Shown: piece after piece, positions 1 through 10,657 of the stretch
Layout of the letters: every line of letters starts with the position of its first letter
Numbering within the stretch: the first letter of the stretch is position 1
From: Astragalus membranaceus
Lineage: Eukaryota; Streptophyta; Magnoliopsida; Fabales; Fabaceae
DNA length: 64,000 nucleotides
Assembly (NCBI GenBank): GCA_039519185.1
Contig: CM076854.1
Coordinates: forward strand, 76,131,948-76,195,947
Direction: 5' to 3'
The notes under the pieces: model-generated
What the model saw: only the letters and a program-made list of their open reading frames with translations
What the model was told of the DNA's origin: nothing
The model's database searches: none
Made by a program: the position numbers and the translations under genes

Positions 1-1354
1 CCTTTTGAAAAGTTTTTGTTTTTTATCTTTTTTTTGGTGAGTTTTTTTGAAATAGGACGAGCATTAGTGAATGATTAAACTAGCAGAGGCTATGATGAAT
101 CACTACTAAATACTCAAAAAAAGGGAGTTGTACCGCTAGTCAAACGAACAAAGGTTCTGATGGACTATTTGATAACAACTCGTTTCTATTATTTTTTTTT
201 TGAAAATGATTTTCGAAAGGGATTGATTCGCACGATGATCAAACTAACAAAGGTTATGATGGATCATTGTTTATTATTCTTATGAGAAAAGGACATTGCC
301 ACTAATAGCTAAACGAACAAAGGCTCTGATGAGCTACTAGCAACAATGGGTTTGAAAATGATTCTTTTTATTTGTTTTATGAAAATGATTTGTTTATGGT
401 TGCGAAAAGGATTTTTATTCGTTGCGCTTGACGAGAACGTGACTCGCTCCTACGTATCCCAAATGGGAATCAAAGCGACGTAGTTCTAATGAAAATGTTT
501 TTTTGAAAGGGTTTGGATGGGGAAGAGTTTTCATAATGATCAAGCAAGCAAAGGCTTTGAGTGATCATTACTAATAACCCTTGATGGCGTTCATGACAAT
601 CAAACAAGCCAAGGCTTTGAGTGATAGTCACTAATAACTCACATTAAATGGAAAAGAGTTTGGAAGATTTTTGGAAAAAAGGGTGAAGTTATTATCAATG
701 ATTGGTTACAAAGTTCAAACACATTCAATAATCACGGAATCATGCATATGTTGAACATTAATTAAGACTAAACATGCCAATATGATCAAAGATCCACTTA
801 TCAAGGATGCAAGATAAAGTTCTCAAAGCAATTCTGCATGTGTGTGAGTGAGAATTGCTACGGGACGGGCAACAATCTCAAAGGAGTGTATTTACCCTAA
901 TGACTCTATGCTACAACAGGCATGTAGGCTTACGTCTTCATTAGGAGGTCATACATGTAGAAGGGGAGGGCACACAATTAAGTCAAGACATTTGAATGGC
1001 ATCATGAACAAGAGAAATGCAATTGATCATAAGCATAGGATATTCTTAGTTTAGATGAATGAGCATGTGGATATGAATGCATGATTATTTAAGAATGAAC
1101 GTATGTATGGCATACAAGGATGCATGAACATTTAAGAATGAATGCATGTATAGCATGTAAGGATGCATGAACCTTTAAGAATGAAAATAAAAGAATGCAA
1201 GATGGTAAAATGTTTTGAATGAAAGTAAAAATGTGTTATGAGATGAGATGAAAGTGTTTTAATGAATGAGGTAAAAATGTTTTGATGTGAAGGTAGAAAT
1301 GTTTTATGAGATAAGATGAAAGTGTTTTAATGAATGAGGGTAAAATGTTTTAAT

Positions 1355-1538
1355 GCATGAAGTGAATGGTAATTATTTAATGAGATGGTAAAGTAAAAAT
1401 GCATGAAGTGAATGATAATTATTTAATGAGATGGTAAAGTAAAAATGCATGAAATGAATGGTAATTATTTAATGAGATGGTAAAGTAAAAATGCATGAAG
1501 TGAATGGTAATTATTTAATGAGATGGTAAAGTAAAAAT
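1355..1538. repeat. 46-bp tandem repeat, four copies
   Basis: The unit starts gcatgaagtgaatggtaatt and recurs at 1355, 1401, 1447 and 1493, with a partial fifth copy at 1539. Spacing is exactly 46 bp and copies differ by one or two bases. It lies inside the minus-strand Ogre-like LTR. Confidence 0.9.
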
Positions 1539-1684
1539 GCATGAAGTGAATGGGAAGTGGTAAAATCTTTTTATGTTTTAGTAAAAAATTAATGAATGGT
1601 AAAGTAAAAATGCATGAGGTAAATGGGAAGTGGTAAAATCTTTTTATGTTTTAGCAAAAAGTTAATGAATGGTAAAGTAAAAAG
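1539..1684. repeat. 73-bp tandem duplication
   Basis: Two copies of a unit containing gggaagtggtaaaatctttt (at 1552 and 1625) follow the 46-bp array directly and reuse part of its unit, which suggests stepwise slippage within one LTR. Confidence 0.8.
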
Positions 1685-2473
1685 TAAGTGAGTGGTTAAA
1701 AAAAAAAAAAACACATTGATACAATTGCATTCATTTACACAAGATCAAACAACTATTTCAAGCCCAAAAATAGGCACAATTATTTCATGTCAAGATTCAC
1801 AATCAACATGTAGAACAAAGTACATGCCATGTTACAAGATAATTATCAAGCAAAACATGCATCTATTCTTCACATAAATTAAAGGAAAGAAAAAGGGAAC
1901 AAAAACCCTAAATCTATAAGCTCAAAACCGAAGCCTCATACACCCAAAATCAAGCCCAAAATTCAACTTACAATTCATGACATGAACAAGAAAATGCAAG
2001 GGAAATTAATCAAGCACAAGAACAACCCCTTCAAGGCCAAGGACCCATCTCAAACATCCAAAGCTCCCTAAGTCTTTGTCAAAATGTTTGAAATGGATCC
2101 TCAAAGCAACAACAACAAGCAATCAAGAAGGAGTTGGGAGTAGAAGAGAGATTATGCAAGAAGAACTTAGTATGGGATGCAAAGTTTCAAGGCTTACCTC
2201 AAAATCACAAAGAAATGAAGAAGGAGATGATATGAATACAAAGATTGCTAGCTCTTAGCAATTTGATGATGCAACCTTCAAGAGAGTGGAAGGAGTGATG
2301 ATGATCTAAAAAGAAATGAAGGATTTGATGGTTGATTTTTGAAGAAAAATGGCTGAGGGAGAAGGGGGTAGTTTCGCAAGAAGAGAGGAGGAGGGGGAAG
2401 CTTTGGTGTGCTAGGGTTTTGTGTAGGAGAATGAGAAGCCAAAAAAAAGAACCATAGGTGTGGGAATGAGGGG

Positions 2474-2486
2474 GGTATTTATAGGA
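2474..2486 (-). promoter_or_regulatory. Candidate TATA box of the minus-strand Ogre-like LTR
   Basis: The minus strand reads tcctataaatacc, about 955 bp from the LTR start at 3437. The related plus-strand LTR has a TATA box about 990 bp from its start, so the position agrees. Confidence 0.55.
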
Positions 2487-3437
2487 TGAAACTAGGTCTA
2501 AGGGTAATTTAGTCTTTGTGCTTTTAATGTGCTTTAGGATTGAACTTTCATTTTGGATGGAGGGTTAAGATCACTTATCACAAGGCTTGAGGGTGGAGAG
2601 AAAACACAAAATGGAGAGTAAGGAGAGTGGGGGGAGAAAATGAAGAAGGAAAAAAAAGGAAAAAGAAAAATGAATTTTCTTATTTTGGAAGAGATATTTT
2701 ATGTGAGGTAGGGTTAAGGGCCTTTTAGGGAAGAATTGTTACCAAAGACGGAACTTTGGGTTATCTTATGAAGGGGTTAGTGTAAGTGAGTGGAGTATTT
2801 TACCAAAGAGGGTATAATGGAAGAGTGTGGAAGAAATTGGAGAGAGAGAGAGAGAGATTCGAAATTGAGGGGATAAGGAGGAAAAAAACTTGTTTTTTGG
2901 TCTTTTTGTCTTATTTGAAGACACTTCCTTATTTTGAGTTTGAATTTTGGTCATGGGAAAAAATGGGAATGCAACTATTGAAAATGTGTTACATGTTTTT
3001 GGGCACCATAAAATATTCCCTCTAGTCCCCCATGACAATAAAAATTGTCACTTAAGAATTGAGGAATATTTAATGGTCCTTTTTTATTTTTCTATGCACT
3101 AAAAATGGAAAAATACATTTTTAATTATTTTTGACTAGGGTTTTCTTTCTAAAAATTGTACAAAAATTATCCTTGATATAATAAAAATGTACTTTTTGTG
3201 GATGTGCATTTTTTTGCGAGAAAATCATCTTTTTGCGAAAAATGACCAAAATGCCCTCTTTGACCCTAAAACCCTAATTTGTCCAAAAGTACATTCCAAC
3301 TCCAAAAATGATTTTAGGAACTTTGAAATGACTTCTATAACCCTAAATTCAATGAATGATGCTCTTTTCTCTTATTTATTTATTTTTTGGGGAAAATTAG
3401 GGTTTTAACCTAAGCCGGACAAAATTGGGGTATGACA

Positions 3438-4812
3438 GGTGCCCCGAGTGTTAATCGTTCTCTGTTAATTCTCAAACTCTACACTTTTCTACTAAGAGGA
3501 CAAAATTAGCATTTGTCTTATCTTTATTTCTTTTCCTACTATGAAAACTTTTCAGTTTATCTACGGAATATAAATAAAGAGGGGCAGCTGTCATGCCCTA
3601 ATTTCGTCCAGCTAATTGAAAAAAAAAGAGCAATAAAACAAAGGCTTAAATATGTTTTAGGCCCCTGCAAATATAGGGTGTTTTGGTTTAAGCCCCTGCA
3701 ATTTTTTTTTGTTTGTTAAAAGCCCTTGCAAAATGACATATTTTGTTATAAGCCCTTATATGACTAAAATGTTAGCCTTAACATGGAATGCTATGATTGT
3801 TGGATATGTTGAGAAGGGCTTATAACAAAATATTTCATTTTGCAAGGACTTTTAACAAAAATTTTTTTTTGCAGGGGCTTAAACCAAAACACCCTATATT
3901 TGCAGGGGCCTAAAACATATTTAAGCCTAAAACAAAAAAAAATTCATGCATTGCATTCATCAAACATAGACAAAAAAAATTCATGCAAGCAAAAAGAAAC
4001 TCCTGCATCACATCACATTCATCCCATCAAAAAGCAATCATGGCATTTGCATTGCATGCATTTGTTCATCTCACTTGCAGGTACAAGGATGGATAAGTAC
4101 TTCGATGTTAATCCTCGCACTCAGTTCCCAGAAAATGCCCTCTTAGTTCAGGGTTCAAATGCTTTTCAGTTCGGCGCTCAAGCGTGCATTGCAGTTTGGA
4201 GTTCAAATCGCTCTTATCAGAGTTCAGTGCTCCCTTCTGTTCATGGTCTCACATCGTGTACGAGCAACGCGATGGACCGCAGCCCCATGTGAGGTTCAAC
4301 GGAATAGTTGTATCAGCCTAAGATACAGTGGACGCCGTGCATTGATCAGTATATCAGTTCCGGAGCTGATAACGATCCCCCCGGTCGCTCGAAAGATCAG
4401 AGATTCTCGGGATGCGTGCTCCTCAAAGCCACGTGCAAACTCGGATTCGCGAGGGTTCGTTTACAGGTTTTAGGCAGCCTGGCATTTTACCGCTTTCTTT
4501 ATCGCTTTCTTCATTTAGCGCTTTCCTTGCCTTTCGCAGTTAGCGTGCATGTTGTTAACCACTTCGTTTATTGTTTCCTCATCAACACTCCTAGTGTTGA
4601 TTAAAAAAAAAAGAAGGAAAAAAAAGTGAAAAAAAAAAGAGAAAAGAAAAAGGAGAAAAGAGAAAAAGAAGAAACAGAAAAAGAAAATTCGGGTTTCTCC
4701 AAGTAGACAAAATTGGTATAATTTCTGAATTCTTTATTTTTATTTTATCTTCGAAATATGTCTCGGCCAATTCATATTTCTTGGTAAAATCCAAATAAAG
4801 AGGGGCAACTGT
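3438..4812 (+). mobile_element. Ogre/Tat-like internal tails and LTR start, fragmentary
   Basis: Two polypurine-tract junctions of the same type are present. At 3577-3588 aagaggggcagc is followed by TGTCATGCCC at 3589. At 4797-4809 the same kind of tract (aaagaggggcaac) runs into tgt and is then cut by the insertion at 4813. The first junction marks an LTR start that carries a MITE; the second is the internal tail of the element whose 3' LTR is at 13113-16242. No gag or pol protein is readable. Junctions inside this interval are not fully resolved. Confidence 0.55.
3643..3927. mobile_element. Mutator-type MITE with 9-bp target duplication
   Basis: This 285-bp element has long terminal inverted repeats of roughly 115 bp that start ggcttaaatatgttttaggc and end in the mirror sequence. 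It is flanked by exact 9-bp direct repeats TAAAACAAA at 3634-3642 and 3928-3936. A 9-bp duplication is the signature of the Mutator superfamily, and this end sequence is common in legume genomes. It has no coding capacity and sits in an Ogre-like LTR start. Confidence 0.88.
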
Positions 4813-6270
4813 TGTAACGCCCCAATTTTATTAAAATCTATTTTGAGATGAATTGGTGAAATGATTGAAGAGATTAGAGAGTTATTGGCGTGAGAACCAT
4901 GGTATAAATGACTAGAATTGAGGTTAGGTTTTTCAAGGTTTTGTGTTCTCAATCGAACTCCGTTTTGAATGGTTCTTGTTTAGTTGGAGAGTGGACCTAA
5001 TTCTCTACAAAGTAGGCATTGGTTTCATAAAATTTCATTAAGAAGTGAGAAAGGAAATTTGGTTGCAAGTTGAGTGAGAAGTTCCGTCCAAGATTGGTAC
5101 CTCATTGTAGTATTTTGAAAATCTGTACCAATTGGTTGCATATTTTGGGAATTAAAAATCATAGATAGAAACTACACTCCGAGAGCTTTCCAACGAGTGG
5201 TCATTTGTTAAAATCCGATGTCGTTTGCTATTTTAATCAAGAGAAGGAAGAAAAGAGTAGTCTGCGCATGTATGCTGTTGTTTCTGCCATTCTGCGCCTG
5301 AGTCGCGCTCATGTCGCGCCCCAAGCGCAAGTGCTGTGCGTGAGCAGCGTGAGTTTCTGCCATTTCGCGCCCAAGTCGCGCCTGGCTTGCGCTCCCAGCG
5401 CGAGTTCGCGTATATAGCTGCGTTTCTGCGCAGCTAGGGCATTTTTCTTGCTGTTTCACTCTTTTTATCATATCTTTGTCTCTGGAGCTCCGATTGTGAC
5501 GCCGTTTGTTGCGTTCTTCTCGTATCGCAGAGGGCTTCGATAGGAGAGAAATTCCAGAGTTAGAATCCAGAAGTGGTGAGAACGAAAATTAATCTCCCTA
5601 CAATCTAAGAGAGAGAGAACTTGCGATCGTGAGAAGGAGAGAAGAAGTGTAGATCGCGTGGATTGTTGCTGTTGTTTCGTAGGTGACCTGTAGTGATCTC
5701 TTGTCTTCGTGAAAACCTAAGGTAAGGGTGAGCATTTCGATTTAATATAATTGGGTATGTAATTGGGGTTTTGGGGGTTTTGATGTTATCGATATTATTT
5801 TGATGTCATTGATGTTATTTTGATGTTGTTGATGCCCCTCCGATGTTGTTGATGTGATTTTGATATTGTGATGAAATTGATATTGTGATGAAATTGATAT
5901 TGTCGAAGAGTTTTGATGTCGTTTTGATGAATTTTGATGATTTCTAGATGAGCATTTTGATGATTTCTTGATGAACATTTTGATGATTCCTTGATGAACT
6001 TTTGATGAGTTGTGTGATGAACAAATCGTGTTTTGAGGTTGGTGATGATTGGAAAAGAATTCATGATGTGAATATGACTGTTTTCTCCACTGTTCTTTCT
6101 GCTGTTTTCACACTATTTTCTCTACTTTCAAATGTGACATTTTTCCAATAATAAGGTGACGTTCCCACTATTAAAATGTGAGTGTTTCCAAAAGTTAAAG
6201 GTGATGTTCCCTCATTTAAAATGTGAAGTTTTTCCCAATTAAAACTATGAGGATGTTGCAATATACTTTT

Positions 6271-6444
6271 GATGAATATGACGAGTTCACTCTATGAGTG
6301 ATTATGATGATGTGATCTATATGATTTTGATGAATATGACGAGTTCACTCTATGAGTGATTATGATGATGTGATCTATATGATTTTGATGAATATGACGA
6401 GTTCACTCTATGAGTGATTATGATGATGTGATATATATGATTTT
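6271..6444 (+). repeat. 58-bp tandem repeat in the 5' LTR
   Basis: Three copies start gatgaatatgacgagttcac at 6271, 6329 and 6387, and a degenerate fourth starts at 6445. The same array is in the 3' LTR at 12116-12289. Confidence 0.92.
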
Positions 6445-6861
6445 GATGACTATGACGAATACACTCTATGAGTGTTTTATGATGATGATGAGTACTCCAG
6501 GTGAGTGTTTGATGAGTTGCACATGCGTTCATAGAGTCTCATGGCATGTGCATACAATGACGAATAGGCTTCGGCCTCTTATTCATGATGATATGCCTTG
6601 AGTGGCTTTTGATGATGATATGCCTTGAGTGGCTTTTTATGACGAGATGGTACCATCATGCATATACCCAGGTGTGGGTTGCATTTACATGCATAATCAT
6701 GACTGTGAGTCGTTATTGTTCGTGGTTTGAGCTGGTGTTTGTGATAGTGACGTGGTGATGATGATGATGTTGTGTGATGATGTTGTGTGATTGTTTGTTC
6801 TCATTCTCTATTATGCACTTGATTATGTTTTATTGAAATTCTCACCCCTTCTGCTTGGAAT

Positions 6862-6917
6862 GTTGCTCTATTGTGGCAACGCTGCAGGTAACCGCGAGTG
6901 AAGGATCTGCTGCCTTC
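6862..6917 (+). promoter_or_regulatory. Two-hairpin element in the 5' LTR
   Basis: Hairpin I is GTTGCT-loop of 7-GGCAAC (6862-6880). Then comes CGCTGCAGG, then hairpin II GAAGG-loop of 8-CCTTC (6900-6917). Related LTRs at 43346-43402, 39914-39970 and 61946-62001 keep the same order and pairing with different loops. Confidence 0.55.
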
Positions 6918-7269
6918 CTCATTAGCTCTTGGGATGTATTTTGTGTCGCTCTCTGATACTGTAACACCTAGGGGGCGTGGGTGAAACTTGATAAATTATT
7001 TGATTGGTTGTTTAATGATTTTATTGATAAATTGAGACGTGTTTTGAGAGTTATTAGTGAGTTGTTGTTTATTCCGCTGTGATGGGATTTTCGAGGACTT
7101 GATTTTTCATGACGGATGTTTGTTGCACAAATTTGAACAGTGCAAATGATGAGTTTGCTTTAATGAAGTTGTAGCATTTCTTTTCTATCAATTAAAATAA
7201 TATTTTTGAAAGAGAAATACTCTGATAAATGACGTGTAATATAAGGGTAGAAAAGGGGTGTTACAATAG

Positions 7270-7281
7270 TGGTATCAGAGC
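7270..7281 (+). promoter_or_regulatory. Primer binding site, initiator Met tRNA
   Basis: TGGTATCAGAGC lies four bases after the LTR end and is complementary to the 3' end of plant initiator Met tRNA. It would prime minus-strand synthesis. A candidate splice acceptor (tgtgttgcag) ends at 7370. Confidence 0.85.
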
Positions 7282-10200
7282 AGTTCGGTCTGTCCGGCCA
7301 AGTTGTCCAGTGTCGAGTCTAGTTATCTCTCGAGTCTTGGTACTCGTTCTAACCATGATTTGTGTTGCAGTGATTAGCTGAATTGGCCAGACGGTAGGAT
7401 TGCTATTGTTGAGAATGGTGTTGCTTATTGTTTTATTGCTGCTACGTGTGTGTTTGCTCTGAGTACTTTGTGTAACTGCTATGTTAGTTATTTTTTAGTT
7501 ACTACTTCTTACCATATGTTGCGATATTTTAAATGTTAAGTGGTACTTTCACCAACATGTTGCATTTATTTGAGTAATTGTATTTAATGAAGTGATTGAA
7601 TTTTGTCGATTAATCCATTTGATATATGTAGAACCAGATAAGGTTAGACTCTAAGAGAGTTTTGTACTTGCGTCATAATTTTACTCTATGGTATGTCAAT
7701 GATTGCCTCGGCAAATTTACATGTTCTATTTAAATTCCCTTGAAATATAGCAAAACTCAGGAAGTGGGAAAATAAAGTTAGAGAAAATGCGTTGGTGTTC
7801 AAATTGCCATCTTTGCATGGCTATAGTGTCAGGCTGCATATGCTTCGATCATTATTAAGTTATAAAACTAGAGCTTAAATAGCGGGAACTGCTGATTTAA
7901 TTATGGTGTGCTATCTGAAAGTAGTTTTCTTGCTCTACTATGATTTCGTGTTTGTTGACTCTCAAATTCTAAAAAGTTATGTGTCTAAAGAATGCCTGAC
8001 TGCTTTACGTGTTTTCTCTAGGATGATAACTGATCTCAATCTCGTTTAAGTGCTCTTGTTCTTGTTGGGTTTTGTAAGGGTGGGTTTAACATCCATAATG
8101 GGTTTATGATGGGTTTACGGGTAGTAGGGTTTTGTAAATTGAATTGAGATGTATGTGATAATTGAGTGTTCTTGTGTTAATTGATGATTCATATTGTTGT
8201 TGATGATTTATTGATGTTTTGCTGTTGATGATTTGTTAATGTTTGTTGTTTAATGAGTGGTTGAAGAATGGAATGATTTGTGGATGAATTTTGTATTTGT
8301 TGTTTAACGAATCTTAATGTGTTAATGTGTAAATTCGTGTTCTTGATGTTGAGGGCGTGTGAAAGAGGTTTGAAAGAGGTTTTCCCCATTTGAAATGTGG
8401 TGTTTTCTAAAAGAAAAGAGTGTATTTTTCTAAAATATAAAGTGATGATTAAATTGAATCGAATTGAATTGAATTGATAACGGTTCGTAGAGTTGATAAT
8501 TGGATTTGATGTTTTCAAAGAAATCAAAGTTACAATTGTATTTAAAATAAATGGTGTGCTGTTTGACAGTGTTTCAGGTCGCTGTTCTATTTTTAAGATG
8601 AATAGTGTGCTGTCTTATATTGTTCAAAGTTGCTGTCTTGCTTTTGAAAATAAGAGGGGGCCGTTTTTATGCTGTGAAGAGTTGATGTCTTGCTGTTTTT
8701 CAAAATAAAATGCTGCTGTTTGCTACATAAGAATGCCGCGGTTGCTTAAAAATGAGTTGCTGTGTTGCGGTTTATTTCTATGAAATGAGTTGCTGTTTTT
8801 ATGAAATAATCGTATTGCTGTTTCACGAAAATGAAGCGCTATTTTTATGTTGTAAACGTGCTGTTTCCACTGCCGTTGCGCGCTAAAAAGAAGTATTATT
8901 TTCACTCCGTGTTTTGCTGTTGTTGCGCGCTAAAAGACCACTGTTTACACCTTATTGTTGTTGTTGTTCTTCTTGGTCTTGCTGTTGCCGTTTTACTCAA
9001 ATAATGTGGTTGTTTTCACACTGTTTTGTTGTTGTTTTTGATGATGTTTTGCGCTAAAGGGCTGTTGTCTTTCACTCTGTTTTGCTGCCGATTCAAATTA
9101 AATTTTCTGCTGTTTCTATAACTAAAAGGGCGCGATTGTTGCTGTTTTCTTTTTATAAAAAAAAAAAAAAGGGGGGGTTGCAGTTTGCCACTGCTCTTAT
9201 AAATTTAATGTACTATGTACTCATTTTCAAGCACACTGTTTACCCAAAATTTTACGAGGATGTTTACAAAAATTGACGTGCTTTTTCCCAAAGTTAAAGA
9301 GTTGGTTATATTGTTTACAGTTGCTGTTTCGTTTTGAAAATAATAGTGCGCTGTTTTTATATTGTTTAAAGATGCCGTTTTGTTTTGAGATTAATAGTGT
9401 GCCATTTTTATGTTGTTAATATTGCCGTTTTTGCTGCTGTTTTCGCACATTAAAGTGTACTGTTCTCTACAATCTAGAGTGTTGTTTTCTTCGACTTAAA
9501 TGTGATGTGCACTCAAAGATAACGTGTTGTTCTCTTAATAATTTAAAGTGCCGAGTTCTTAAAATTAAAATGATGTTTTCTTGAATCAAGTGGGCCGTTT
9601 CGTAAATTTTAAAAGGGCTGTCTTCCTATTTTTCTTTAGTACTGTTACTGTATTTTGAGAGGTTGCTGTCTCGATTTTTTTATGTGCTGTTTGGTCCCTA
9701 TGGACGTTGACTTAGTCCTTTATTGACAAAGGAGTCGCGTAATTAATTGTGATTGATGTGATTGATGTGGTGTGTGCTTCACTTTGGTGAAGTTATGATG
9801 TGTTGTTGATGAGACGGTCCTATGAAGGACCTAGGGGGGGAAATGGGAGTTGAGGAACTCTCAGCGCAAAGATGTCGTGGTTGGTGTTGTCACTTTCGTT
9901 GAAGTACTTTAATGGGTGTCGCGCCAATTTCAAGTGAATGGGTGTTGTAGTCGTAGCTAAGTTCGATCATAGTGTGAGGACCAAAGAAACAAGAAGAGAT
10001 GAAGGTTAGGTGTGTAAGGTGACATAAGAGCCGAGATGTGGTTACCTGACTATAAGTGGGTCGAAATGAATGGGAGTCGACGTGTGGTGTTGTCAAAGTA
10101 TATGGAAATCGAAGTATAAGTGGGACGAAGTGCAGTGTTGCAGTGTTATCAAGGTATGTAGGTGTCGAACGTGTGAGTCGAAGGTTAAATGTGTCGAAGT

Positions 10201-10643
10201 GTATGTGTACGTCGAAGGGCATTTGTGGCTAAGTTATACATTGTACATAGTGTCGAGGTGAAGTGTTGTGCGTAGGCGGTGCGCCTAAGCGTAGTTGTTG
10301 AAGTGTGGTGAGTATAAGCTTAAGAGTAAATGTATGTAGAAGCTAGTGTGGTTGAAGCATAAAGTGCCTAAGTGCAGCGTATGGGTGGCAAGGAGAATGA
10401 TGGTGAACCGAAGTAGATGTAACCGAGGTAGTTGTAGAGGTGAGTGATGATGAGGTGTAGTTGCCTAAGTCAAGTGTCACGGTGTTTGAGTAGTTGAGTG
10501 GGACTTTGATGACCTTCAGATTAGAACATCTAATTAAGAGTAACAATGTGGAGAAGGGCGATGGACAGGGATGGTTGGAAGTGACAAGAAGATTGGGTTT
10601 CGTTTCGTGAGTTGGAGTAAATTTTTGAGGACGAAAATATTCT
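7282..10643 (+). other. Internal region of the Tekay-like element, no coding sequence
   Basis: No retrotransposon protein motif is seen in any frame. Between about 8550 and 9680 short phrases such as ctgtttt and gtgctgttt recur many times on one strand, with interspersed aaaataa runs. Between about 9890 and 10560 gtcgaagtg-like phrases recur. The region reads as diverged low-order repeats; short open frames in it are not supported. Confidence 0.7.
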
Positions 10644-10657
10644 AAGTGGGGGAGAGT
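10644..10657 (+). promoter_or_regulatory. Polypurine tract
   Basis: The sequence aagtgggggagagt directly precedes the 3' LTR start TGTAACG at 10658 and follows the Tekay-type phrase gaggacgaaaatattct. It would prime plus-strand synthesis. Confidence 0.8.

Larger units (their letters stand above)
1..3437 (-). mobile_element. Ogre/Tat-like Ty3-gypsy LTR, minus strand, cut by window start
   Basis: Read on the minus strand, the piece starts TGTCATACCCCAATTTTGTCC at 3437, preceded by a tract containing ggggcacc, like the tract-LTR junction of the plus-strand Ogre LTR at 13113. The two share collinear blocks, for example the stretch at 2870-3060 against 13620-13810, and a variant of the 'ctcctacgtatccc..gacgtag' motif at 447-486. 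The terminal motif expected at the far LTR end is absent at position 1, so the LTR continues outside the window. Family assignment rests on this similarity; no coding sequence is present. Confidence 0.72.
4813..7265 (+). repeat. 5' LTR of the Tekay-like element
   Basis: It runs from TGTAACGCCCC to GGGGTGTTACA. It holds a GC-rich CpG block (5255-5430) with a candidate TATA (tatatag, 5411), a GA-rich leader, a splice-donor-like site at 5721/5722, a 58-bp tandem repeat and a two-hairpin element. Its partner is at 10658-13110. Confidence 0.92.

Noticed and set aside
4159..4604. Overlapping plus-strand frames of about 100 codons
   Set aside because: They fall in Ogre-like tail sequence and show no gag, pol or host protein motif.
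9890..10222. 110-codon minus-strand open frame in the Tekay-like internal region
   Set aside because: It is low in complexity and follows the repeated gtcgaagtg phrases; no protein motif.
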